Source: Gracilaria vermiculophylla
Taxonomy: Eukaryota; Rhodophyta; Florideophyceae; Gracilariales; Gracilariaceae
Reading direction: 5' to 3'
DNA: 64,000 nucleotides
Assembly: GCA_019155205.2 (NCBI GenBank)
Contig: JAHNZQ020003147.1
Span: forward strand, 744,332-808,331
Shown: positions 11,075-19,259 of the stretch, piece after piece
Layout of the letters: each line of letters starts with the position of its first letter
How positions within the stretch are numbered: position 1 is the stretch's first letter
Program-made: the position numbers and the translations under genes
The notes under the pieces: model-generated
The model's database searches: none
What the model saw: only the letters and a program-made list of their open reading frames with translations
Told to the model about the DNA's origin: nothing

Positions 11075-12236
11075 GTGGAGGCCGCTGCGGACGCCGTTGC
11101 GGGCGGTGGGCGGCGGACGCCGGTGCGCACGGTGGGCGGCGGGCGGCGGGCGTACGGAGCGCCAATGGCGCCAGCGCGGCGGCGCCACTGTGCGCTGTGA
11201 CGGCGTTGTACTTACGCGCTGCATGTAGCGAGCGCACTTGTGCAATATGCGGCGCGTTGGCACAGCGGCGGTGTGGCGTCTTGGCGCAGTGGCGCAGTGG
11301 CGCGGCGGCGCGGTGGCATGGCGGCAGGCTGGCGCGGTGGCATGGTAGCAAGATGGCGCGGTGGCATGGTGGCAAGCTGGCGCGGTGGCATGGTGGCAAG
11401 CTGGCGCGGTGGCAGGGTGGCAGAATGGCGCGGTGGCATGGTGGCTGAATGGCGCGGTGACATGATGGCAGAATGGTGTGGTGGTACGGTGGCACTGAGA
11501 CGCGGTGACATGGCGGCACACAGGAGTGGGGGGCACGGCGGCGGAGGCGGAGGGGGAGGCGTGCGGCGCGTGCGGCGCGTGCGGCGCGTGCGGCGCGCGC
11601 GGCGCGGCGGTGACTGGCTGCTGACGCGCGTGCGGTGCGTGGGCGCGCGCGCCGAGTGCGCAGAACTTGTTGCGCGCGGGAGTGGATGGACGGCGCGCGC
11701 CTGACGTGTCTGCAGATGGGGCGCAGATTGCGCGCGCGTCGGGCGAGAGGCGTTGGCGCGCGCTGCGCCCACTGCTCGCGAGAGCCGCCGCCGCGCCGCC
11801 GCCGCGCCGACGCCCGTCCGCTGCGCTGCGCGCGCCGCCATCCGCCGCCGCCGCCGCCCGCGCGCGCCGCCTCTCGCCACCGCCGTCGCGCCCTTCCCCG
11901 CGTCGCCGCGCCGCCGCGCCGCCGCGCCGCCGCGCTGCCGGAAAGCGCCGCGCGCCGCAGCATTTTGCAGCCGCACGCGCGCCGTTGACGGCGGCGCCGC
12001 CGCGCACGCGCGGCGCGCGCCCCCCGTTGTGGCGCCCCGCCGCGTCTCGATGACAGCGCCCCGGCCAACGGCGCCGCACCCTCGTGATGCCGCGCCCGCT
12101 CCCCAGCCGCTCGCCGCCGCGCCACAGCCGCTCGCCGCCGCCGCCGCCCCGCCGCGCCGCGCCGCTCACTCACACGCGCTGCCGCCCTCGCGCCCCGCCT
12201 CCCCTTCTTCCATGCGTCCCCCGTGCCGCCGCCGCT
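10648..12236. promoter_or_regulatory. GC-rich region between divergent inositol synthase and K+ channel genes
   Basis: About 1.6 kb with extreme GC content and many CG-rich low-complexity runs (CGG and GACGGC repeats around 11010-11080, CGC/GCC runs around 11780-11950). Open frames of several hundred codons occur on both strands, but they encode only Ala/Arg/Gly/Pro tracts and are explained by the lack of AT-rich stop codons. It presumably contains both promoters. Confidence 0.6.
11285..11515. repeat. 24-bp minisatellite
   Basis: Tandem, slowly diverging copies of a roughly 24-bp unit, GGCGCGGTGGCATGGTGGCA plus four bases. Copies in the middle are nearly identical and those at the right end (from about 11430) are degraded. 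It sits between the divergent inositol synthase and K+ channel genes, roughly 0.75 kb from each start. Confidence 0.85.
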
Positions 12237-14348
12237 ATGGCGCCGCACACCCCCCCGCCTCCCGCCGAGTCCCCCTACACCGCGCGCTTCTTCGCCTCTG
12301 CCGTCGCCAACTTCATCTCCCCCCCCTCCCCCCCCGCCGCCGACGCCTCCTCCGTCGACGACGCGCAGCGCACCACCGACGACTCCTCCACCTCCGACCT
12401 CAATGGCCTCCCGCGCCGCCGCACCACCGCGTCCGACGCCCCCAAGCGCCGCTCCTCCTCCCGCTCCTCCGACAAGCCGCGCCACGACCCCAGGCGCAAC
12501 CACGTCAACGAGCTGCTCAACGAGCAGGCGCTGGAGCACCACGCGCCGCACCACTCCTTCCGAGAAAAGCTCCCGCCCGCAAGCGAGCCCGCGTCGCACC
12601 GCCTGGCCGCGTGGCGCCCGCTGTGGGACATGTTCATGCTCGTCGTCCTCGTCTACGTCGCCACCGTCTCCGTCTTTGTCTACTCCTTCTTCGGCGTCCT
12701 GGGCGTCCGCAGCGCCTGGTTCTGGATTGAGCGCCTGCTCGACCTCTCCTTCGCCCTCGACATTGTGCTGTCCTTCTTTCTGCCCCCGTACGACAAAGAC
12801 GGCCACCTGGCCCCCGCCGCCCACCGCCCGCACTTCCGCGCCCGCTACCTCCACACCTGGTTCGTGCCCGACGTGCTGTCCGCCTTTCCGTGGGACGTCG
12901 TCGCCCTCGCCGCCGCCGGCGGCCCGCAGCCCGACCAGCACCCGCTGCAGTTCCCGCGCTTCCTGCGCGTCCTGCACCTGCTCAAGCTCATCCGCCTCTT
13001 CCGCTTCCTGCGCCTGTCCGCCGTGTTCCGCTTTTTCGAAGTCAAGTTCCGCCTCAAGTACGGCCACGTGCGCCTCGCCTCCCTGTACGTCACCGTCATC
13101 CTCATTGCGCACTGGTTTGCCTGCGCGTTTTTCTACTTTGGCTCGCTGGGGCTCGCCACCCCGTGGACCGCCGAGGACTACGTCCCCGCCGACCTGTTCG
13201 GCAAGTACATGACCGCGCTGTACTTTTCCGTGTACACCATCACCACCATCGGCTACGGCGATGTCACGCCGGAGAACACCGTCGAGCGCACGTACACCAC
13301 CGTCATCATGTTCCTCGGCGCCGCGTGCTTCGCCTACATCATCTCGCAGGTGTCCAACATTTCGGTCGAGCTCAACAGCTCGTCCGAGCGCTTCCGCAAC
13401 ACCATGGACAGCCTCACCGACCTGCAGCAGGCGCGCGACCTGCCGCAGGAGCTCGTCTCCCACATTCGCCAGTACTTTCACCGCGCCAACCGCAGCCCGG
13501 AGCTGGCGGGCGAGCGCGCGCTGCTGGAGCGCATGACCAAGGAGCACCGGCTGCAGGTGCTCAAGCATGTGTACGGCACGCGCCTCAACACCTCCAAGCT
13601 GTTTGCAAACATCCCGCCGAGCGCGCTCGACAACGTGTACGACAAGGTGCGCGAGAAGTTCTTCCTCAGCGGCCAGTACCTGTACCGGCGCGGCGAGAGC
13701 CCGAAGAGCTTCTTCATCCTGGTGGACGGCCGCGTGAGGATCGAGGAGCAGGGCGAGCAGCCGCTCACCATCAGCAAGCCGGGCGAGATGTTTGGCGAGA
13801 GCGACCTGCTGTTCTACCAGAAGCGGCAGGGCGCCGCGTCGTGCGTGGACTTCACCACCGTGATCTGCGTGCCGCGCGAGGCGGTCATGGAGGTGCTGCA
13901 GGACCACGAGATGGAGCTCAAGAGGCTGCGCGACCAGGAGGCGCTCAAGCTGTGGCACAGGGCCACCAAGAACGTGGTGAGGCAGATCCACTACGTGAGG
14001 TTTGCCAGGACGCTGCGGTGCAGCGCCGAGGAGTACATGCGCAGTAAAGGGCAGGACGTGCACAAGGGCAACTCGGACACGTCCACCAAGGCGATTCTGT
14101 CCGAGCTGCGCCACAAGCACAAGGGCGCGCGCGCGACGGCGCGCGCGCGCGGCGCAGCGGGGCACGACGGTGCGCCCGGCGTGAGCGGCGACGGCTCCGC
14201 GGCGCTCAGCAGGGACTTTAGCAGCCTTGCAGAGCTCAAGGCGGAGCTGGACAAGAGGATGAAGCAAATTAGGCAGTTAGAACGGAAGCTAGAGTCCATC
14301 CAGCGCCACTTTGGCGAGGCGATGAAAGTACTAAACACCGAGCGTTGA
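12237..14348 (+). CDS. Voltage-gated K+ channel with cyclic-nucleotide-binding-type domain (EAG/AKT superfamily)
   Basis: Single exon, 703 aa from ATG 12237. An in-frame ATG at 12087 would add 50 residues of Pro/Arg low complexity and is less likely. The protein has a disordered N-terminus, then six membrane segments: S1 (MFMLVVLVYVATVSVFVYSF), S2-S3, a basic S4 (FLRVLHLLKLIRLFRFLRL), S5, the pore helix with the K+ selectivity filter TIGYGD near residue 337, and S6. A C-linker (RFRNTMDSLTDLQQARDLP) and a cNMP-binding fold follow (SGQYLYRRGESPKSFFILVDG, PGEMFGESDLLF). The usual phosphate-binding Arg-Thr-Ala box reads RQGAAS, so ligand binding is uncertain. The C-terminus ends in a predicted coiled coil. 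It is expected in the plasma or an organelle membrane. Confidence 0.93.
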   Translation: MAPHTPPPPAESPYTARFFASAVANFISPPSPPAADASSVDDAQRTTDDSSTSDLNGLPRRRTTASDAPKRRSSSRSSDKPRHDPRRNHVNELLNEQALEHHAPHHSFREKLPPASEPASHRLAAWRPLWDMFMLVVLVYVATVSVFVYSFFGVLGVRSAWFWIERLLDLSFALDIVLSFFLPPYDKDGHLAPAAHRPHFRARYLHTWFVPDVLSAFPWDVVALAAAGGPQPDQHPLQFPRFLRVLHLLKLIRLFRFLRLSAVFRFFEVKFRLKYGHVRLASLYVTVILIAHWFACAFFYFGSLGLATPWTAEDYVPADLFGKYMTALYFSVYTITTIGYGDVTPENTVERTYTTVIMFLGAACFAYIISQVSNISVELNSSSERFRNTMDSLTDLQQARDLPQELVSHIRQYFHRANRSPELAGERALLERMTKEHRLQVLKHVYGTRLNTSKLFANIPPSALDNVYDKVREKFFLSGQYLYRRGESPKSFFILVDGRVRIEEQGEQPLTISKPGEMFGESDLLFYQKRQGAASCVDFTTVICVPREAVMEVLQDHEMELKRLRDQEALKLWHRATKNVVRQIHYVRFARTLRCSAEEYMRSKGQDVHKGNSDTSTKAILSELRHKHKGARATARARGAAGHDGAPGVSGDGSAALSRDFSSLAELKAELDKRMKQIRQLERKLESIQRHFGEAMKVLNTER

Positions 14349-14404
14349 GCTGGCTGTTGCGGCGGTGGCGGTGGTTTTACAATGACAACAAGAGCTATGC
14401 GCTT

Positions 14405-14947
14405 CTACACAGCGAACGGCGGCGACGGCAACACGGGCTGCGACGGGCGGCCGTAGCCGTACGTGTACAGGAGAGCCAACAAAAACTGCGCGGCGGCGGG
14501 GAGGGGTGCGTGTGAGTGAGAGGGCTGGTGCGCGGTGCGCGAGCGGTGCGCGGCGACGGGCGCGCGGTGGCGGGCGGGGAGGGGAGGGGGGGGGGAGCAA
14601 CGCACCTGCGCCTGGGCGTTGCCGTAGTCGGCGGCCTTTCGGTACCAGAGCTCGGCGTAGCGCGCCGAGGTCGGGCAGCGCGGCAGCTCGAAGACGAGCG
14701 AGCGCCAGATGGAGCTGGTGCCGTCGACGAGGGCGCGCCACGAGAAGCACACGCGGCGCACGGCCGCGATGTCGCTGGCGCGCGACAGGCGCTCGAAAAT
14801 GGACAGCAGCACGTCGTCGGGCAGGTGCGCCGGCGTGGCGCGCGGCGGCGGCGCGAAGGCGCGCGCGCGCGCGCGCGCCGGCGGCGGCAGCAGCAGCAGC
14901 GGCGACGGCGGCGCGGCGGCGCGGCGCTCGGCGGCGGCGGCGTGCAT
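14405..14947 (-). CDS. F-box protein with Sel1-type repeat; one intron (14486-14605)
   Basis: Exon 1 runs 14947-14606 and exon 2 14485-14405. The F-box is HLPDDVLLSIFERLSRASDI plus SWRALVDGTSSIWRSLVF, so it likely recruits substrates to an SCF ubiquitin ligase through Skp1. A Sel1-like helix pair follows (AELWYRKAADYGNAQAQ). The next codons after Gln in the genome (VRCSPPPP...) break the repeat. Removing 120 bp with a GTGCGT donor and a CGCAG acceptor joins NAQAQ to FLLALLYTYGYG, which completes a Sel1 repeat. The intron is 40 codons long with no stop, so an unspliced RNA would still be translated. Spliced protein about 140 aa. It is convergent with the K+ channel gene and divergent from the GGT gene. 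Confidence 0.75.
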   Translation of the reverse strand: MHAAAAERRAAAPPSPLLLLPPPARARARAFAPPPRATPAHLPDDVLLSIFERLSRASDIAAVRRVCFSWRALVDGTSSIWRSLVFELPRCPTSARYAELWYRKAADYGNAQAQVRCSPPPPLPARHRAPVAAHRSRTAHQPSHSHAPLPAAAQFLLALLYTYGYGRPSQPVLPSPPFAV

Positions 14948-15366
14948 GGCGGAGCGACGCGCGGCGGCGGCGGCGGCGGCGCGCGGGGGAGCGCGGCGCG
15001 CGCGCGCGCGCGAGCGGTGCGCGCGCTCTTTGAAGGGGCGCGCGCGCGCGGCGGAGCGGGCGGTTGCGCGCGCGCTCTTGCGTGGGCAGCTGGCGCGCGC
15101 GCTCTTGCGTGGGCAGCTGGCGCGCGCGCTGCGGCGGGGGCAGCTGGCGCGCGCTCAGTGGCGCGCACGCGCGGCGCGCGAGGCGGTGCGGCGCGGCGCG
15201 GCGCGGCGCGAGCTGGCGCCGCCGTCGCGCGAGCTGGCGCGCCGCCGGCGCGGCCAACGGTACAAAGGCGGCGCGGCGGCGGGGGCGGCGGGCGAGCAGC
15301 GAGCAGCGAGCAGCGACGGCGCGCTGCCGCCCCCCCCTCCGCCCCCAAGCGCGCGACGGCGACGGC
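14948..15366. promoter_or_regulatory. Shared upstream region of F-box (-) and GGT (+) genes
   Basis: 419 bp between two divergent starts, almost wholly G and C with CGCG runs. At 15068-15155 there are three near-copies of a unit built around GGGCAGCTGGCGCGCGC. No conventional TATA motif is present apart from GGTACAAAGG near 15259. Confidence 0.45.
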
Positions 15367-16986
15367 ATGGAGGACGAGTGCCCGCCCGAGGGCCGCAAGA
15401 CGGTGTACGGGCGCGCGGCCGTGGCCAGCTCGCAGCCGCTGGCGACGGCGGCCGGGCTGCAGGTGCTGCAGCGCGGCGGCAACGCGTTCGACGCGGCCAT
15501 TGCCGTGGGCGCCATGCTGGCCGTGACCGAGCCGTGCTCCAACGGGCTCGGCGGCGACCTGATTGCGCTGTGCGACGCGGGCGACGAGGTGACGGCGGTG
15601 CTCGGGGTGGGGGCGGCGCCGGCGGCCATCGAGCCCGAGATGTTCCCGGCGGCGCCCGTGCCGCTGGACTGCGTGCACACGGTGACGGTGCCCGGGGCGG
15701 TGGGGGCGTGGGTGGACATGAAGCAGCGCTTCGGGTCGGGGGCGGTGTCGCTGGGCGACTGCCTGCAGGCGGCGATCGCGGCGGGGCGCGACGGGTTCCC
15801 GGTGGGCGAGACGACGGCGTACTACTGGAAGAGCAGCGAGGAGTTCATGAGGGGCACGGCGAACGGGTGCGAGCTGCTGCTCAAGGACGAGCGCAGCGGG
15901 CAGCACCGGGCGCCGCGCGCGGGCGAGCTGTTCGTGAACGAGGCGGTGGCGCGCGTGCTGCAGGGCGTGGCGCAGCACGGGCGCGACGCGTTCTACGGCG
16001 GGCGCGTGGGCGACGCGATGGTGCAGACGGTGCGGCGGCTGGGGGGGGTGCTGAGCGCGCACGACCTGGCGGCGCACCGCACGGAGTTCACGCACGCCAT
16101 CAGCACGACGTACCGCGGGCACACGGTGTACGAGCCCGGGGCGCCCACGCACGGCGTGGTGGCGCTCATGTGCCTCAACGTGCTGCAGCACTTCGACATG
16201 GGCGCCATGGGCGAGCACGACGCGTGGCACGTGATGGTGGAGGCGGTGCGGCTGTGCTTTGCGCGCGCGAGCAAGCTGATCGCGGACCCGGCGCACGCGG
16301 CGGACTGCAGCGCGCAGCTGCTGGAGGCGGCGGTGGGCGAGCGGCTGGCGCGGCGCATCGACATGCGGCGGCGGTGCGCGGTGGGCGAGGGCGCGGCGCT
16401 GCGCACGGGCGGCACGGTGCAGTTCTCGGTGGTGGACGGCGGCGGCAACGTGGTGAGCGCGGTGCAGTCCAACTACTGCCACTTCGGCAGCGGGCACGTG
16501 GCGGAGGGGTGCGGCTTCTCGCTGCAGAACCGCGGGCTCAACTTCTCGCTGCGGCGCGGCGACGCCAACTGCGTGGCGGGCGGCAAGCGGTCGTACCACA
16601 CGATCATGCCGGCGCTGGTGCGGCGGGGGGGGTGGAAGGCGGCCGTGGGCGTCATGGGGTCGTTCATGCAGCCGCAGGCGCACGTGCAGGTGCTGCACGC
16701 GCTGCTGGACCGGCGGCTGGGCGTGCAGCAGGCGCTGGACCGCGCGCGCTTCCGCGTCACGGGCGCCTTCTCCAGCGCCGAGGCGGGGCAGGCCGACGAC
16801 GCCGTGCTGGTGGAGCGCCGCTTCTGCGCGCGCGCGCGCGCCGACCTGCGCCGCCGCGGCCACGACGTGCGCCTCGCCGCGCTGCCGCTCTTCGGCAAGG
16901 GGCACGTGTGCGTGCGCGACGAGCGCGGCGTCGTGGCCGCCGGCGCCGACAACCGCGCCGACGGCGTGGCCATGGTGGCGCTGTGA
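15367..16986 (+). CDS. Gamma-glutamyltransferase family protein (bacterial YwrD-like type)
   Basis: Single exon, 539 aa from ATG 15367; the open frame extends upstream only as low-complexity sequence. This Ntn-hydrolase family cleaves itself before a catalytic Thr and transfers or hydrolyses the gamma-glutamyl group of glutathione or related substrates. Family motifs: SSQPLATAAGLQVLQRGGNA, DAAIAVGAMLAVTEPCSNG and GGDLIALC near the N-terminus. The self-cleavage Thr is T350 in TGGTVQFSVVDGGGN. SNYCHFGSGHVAEGCGFSLQ and MPALVRRGGWKAAVGVMGS follow. The MGSFMQPQAHVQVL sequence replaces the GGSRI-type motif of classical GGT and resembles the YwrD branch. I see no signal peptide, so a cytosolic enzyme is likely. 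Confidence 0.9.
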   Translation: MEDECPPEGRKTVYGRAAVASSQPLATAAGLQVLQRGGNAFDAAIAVGAMLAVTEPCSNGLGGDLIALCDAGDEVTAVLGVGAAPAAIEPEMFPAAPVPLDCVHTVTVPGAVGAWVDMKQRFGSGAVSLGDCLQAAIAAGRDGFPVGETTAYYWKSSEEFMRGTANGCELLLKDERSGQHRAPRAGELFVNEAVARVLQGVAQHGRDAFYGGRVGDAMVQTVRRLGGVLSAHDLAAHRTEFTHAISTTYRGHTVYEPGAPTHGVVALMCLNVLQHFDMGAMGEHDAWHVMVEAVRLCFARASKLIADPAHAADCSAQLLEAAVGERLARRIDMRRRCAVGEGAALRTGGTVQFSVVDGGGNVVSAVQSNYCHFGSGHVAEGCGFSLQNRGLNFSLRRGDANCVAGGKRSYHTIMPALVRRGGWKAAVGVMGSFMQPQAHVQVLHALLDRRLGVQQALDRARFRVTGAFSSAEAGQADDAVLVERRFCARARADLRRRGHDVRLAALPLFGKGHVCVRDERGVVAAGADNRADGVAMVAL

Positions 16987-17227
16987 GCGCGTCCGCGCGT
17001 CCGCGCTTTTGAAAATGCGCTTTTTGGCGCGCTGCGCCCCCCCGCCCCGCGCCGCGCTTTTGCCCATCGCACTGCGTTCCCCGCCACCCGCCACCCGCCA
17101 CCCGCACTCCCTCACTCACCCACTCACCCACCCCCTCACGCGCCCACCGTCGCCCCTGCACGCCGCGCCGCCGCTCGCCCCCGCTCGCCCCCGCCCGTCC
17201 CCGCCCGCACAGCCCCGCCTCTCCACC

Positions 17228-18358
17228 ATGGGCGAGACCGGAAGAAAGAAGCAGCGCAAGAGGGAGCCCATCAAGAAGACCGAGCTGCTGCCGCCCATCC
17301 CCACCGATCCCTCCGTGTCCGACGCCCAGTTCCGCTACTGCAAGCAGCTCGTCGCAGAGGTGCTCGACGACGAGCAGGCGCTGTCCTTCAGCAAGCCCGT
17401 CGGCGAGCTGTGGGACCCCGCCGTGCTCACCGACTACTTTGAAAACATCAAACACCCCATGGACTTGGGCACCGTGCAGCGCATGCTGCTCGACAACCGC
17501 TTCGCTCACCCCGCGTCCTCGCGCTTCGACCCCAACCCCTTCCGCCACCAAGTGCGCCTCGTCTTCCTCAACGCCCTGCACTACAACCAGCGCAACACCG
17601 ACCTGCACCGCCTCGCCTCCAAGTTCATCCACTTCATCGACTCGCGCCTGGCCGCCATCCCCGTCCCGTCCGCCGCGCCCTCCCCCGATCGCAACCGCAG
17701 CGCGTCGCCGCCGCCCGCCGCCCCCGCCGCCCCCGCCCCCGCCCCCGCCCCCGCCCCTGCGTCCGACCCCGCGTCCGCCCCCGCGTCCGACCCCGCGTCC
17801 GCCCCCAAGCCGCACAACCGCCCCACCACCCCGCCCGCCGACCCCAGCCACCACCACCACCCCGACCACCACAACCGCCACCGCCAAATGAGCCCGCCGC
17901 CCACCGAGCACGTCGCCGCCGCCTCCGCCGCCGACAAGCTGCGCACCCACATCGCCGCCGCCGAGAAGCGCAAGGCCAAGAGCGAGGCCGCGCTGGCCGA
18001 GCTCGACGCCAAGCGCAGCCTGCCGCTGTCCTTCGAGGAGAACTCCAGGCTGCGCGACGAGGTGGAGAAGCTGCCGTGGGACACGGCGCAGAAGGTGGTC
18101 AACATCCTGCGCAAGTACGTCGACGACGCGCTGGAGCAGATGAGCGAGGAGGACCCCGAGTTCGTCACGCTCGAGTTTTCCACCGTCGAGCCGCGCCTGC
18201 TGCGCGACATCGAGAGCCTGGTGCGCCCGGACCCGGCCAGGGACAGGGAGCGCAAGGCCATCGAGCAGTGCGAGGAGGAGATTGCCAACGCGAAGCGCAA
18301 GCTGCGCATCCTGGCCGACGGGGATTCCGGAAAGAAGAAGGCCAGAAGACGTCGTTGA
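17228..18358 (+). CDS. BET-type bromodomain protein (bromodomain + NET domain)
   Basis: Single exon, 376 aa, 241 bp downstream of the GGT gene on the same strand. One bromodomain (about residues 35-135) binds acetyl-lysine in histone tails: it has WDPAVLTDYFENIKHPMDLG and the conserved Asn in ALHYNQRNTDL. A Pro/Ala/Asp/Ser linker with a His/Pro run follows. The C-terminal NET domain (about residues 250-330) has LPLSFEENSRLRDEVEKLP, AQKVVNILRK and FVTLEFSTVEPRLLRDIE. Order and spacing match plant GTE-type proteins, which have one bromodomain, rather than animal BRD2/4 with two. The protein is expected to regulate transcription in the nucleus. It ends in basic KKKARRRR, a probable nuclear signal. 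ATG context CACCATGGG is good. Confidence 0.93.
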   Translation: MGETGRKKQRKREPIKKTELLPPIPTDPSVSDAQFRYCKQLVAEVLDDEQALSFSKPVGELWDPAVLTDYFENIKHPMDLGTVQRMLLDNRFAHPASSRFDPNPFRHQVRLVFLNALHYNQRNTDLHRLASKFIHFIDSRLAAIPVPSAAPSPDRNRSASPPPAAPAAPAPAPAPAPASDPASAPASDPASAPKPHNRPTTPPADPSHHHHPDHHNRHRQMSPPPTEHVAAASAADKLRTHIAAAEKRKAKSEAALAELDAKRSLPLSFEENSRLRDEVEKLPWDTAQKVVNILRKYVDDALEQMSEEDPEFVTLEFSTVEPRLLRDIESLVRPDPARDRERKAIEQCEEEIANAKRKLRILADGDSGKKKARRRR

Positions 18359-19259
18359 CAGCGCGCGCCGCGCACCCCCCCCCCGTGCTCACACACCCAA
18401 AGCAGTGGCCCCCACCGGTTGCACCGTGTGTGGTGCCTAATATGGTAATATGGTGGCCCCGAAAACTAATGAGTCGCCCAGCCCCTCCCTTCCCCCGGTA
18501 TGCTGCCTTTCCGTCTTGTGCCATGCAGCATGTCGTGCTTGCATGTTTTGCATGACGCACTGCGCTGTACGTTGTTTGGCTTTGTTGCTCTTTTTCGAGT
18601 TTGTGTTGTACAGAGAAAAGCATGTGTGTGCCCACGTTGCGAGAACAGTAAAACAGGGCCATATGGCGCAACATGACGACGATGGCTTGCGCACGCCCTT
18701 TTTCACACAACCACAAACTGTTGTGAGCACGATCGTGAACGCGTGCTACTCGCACTACCGTCATTGCGTCTGGGCTTACAATCAGCAGCGGCACTGCGTC
18801 GTGTCCGCGCTTCATAGACGCTGTAGTTTTACGGTGCTCGGCGTTGGTGCACGCGTGATAGCACGCACAGTGCCGCGCGCGCACCGCTTAGGCCGCCACT
18901 GGCGCTAGTGCCTGTGTGCGCATGGTAAACGCCGCGGTTGGCATCATCAGCTCAGCTGCGCGCCCTTGTTGCTCGAGTGTCGCCCACCGCGCGCAGCGTC
19001 GAAAGCAGACGCGCGGCGCGGCGCGGCGCGGCGCGGCGCGGCGCGGCGGCCGGGGGGGGCGGGGGGAGCGGGGGGAGCGGGGGGAGCGGAGGTGGGGGGG
19101 CGTGCACGCTGTTGACGAGCGCGCGTAGCGGCGCGTGGCGCTTCGTCGCGCACTTGTGCCGCCGCGCCGCTTTTGAATAAATTGGTTTGGTAGACGGCGC
19201 GCGGCGCGCGGCTGCCGGCTGCGGGAGTGGAGTGAAGAGCGAGCGGCAGAGCAGGGGCG
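18359..19259. other. Spacer with GC-rich low-complexity tract
   Basis: 901 bp between the bromodomain gene and the tubulin cofactor gene. The first part (18420-18880) drops towards average base composition and holds no supported gene. The second has (GGCGC)n at about 19014-19048 and four near-copies of GGGGGGAGC at 19054-19090, likely in the promoter or 5' UTR of the cofactor E gene. Confidence 0.5.

Noticed and set aside
9821..12169. Minus-strand 782-codon frame overlapping the inositol synthase gene in another phase
   Set aside because: Shadow of the real gene plus low-complexity upstream sequence.
10776..14267. Minus-strand open frame of 1,163 codons antisense to the K+ channel gene
   Set aside because: Low-complexity Ala/Arg/Gly sequence with no domain; explained by the lack of stop codons in very GC-rich DNA.
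14395..17115. Minus-strand 906-codon frame antisense to the gamma-glutamyltransferase gene
   Set aside because: Same composition effect; the plus-strand gene is clearly real and the antisense translation has no motif.
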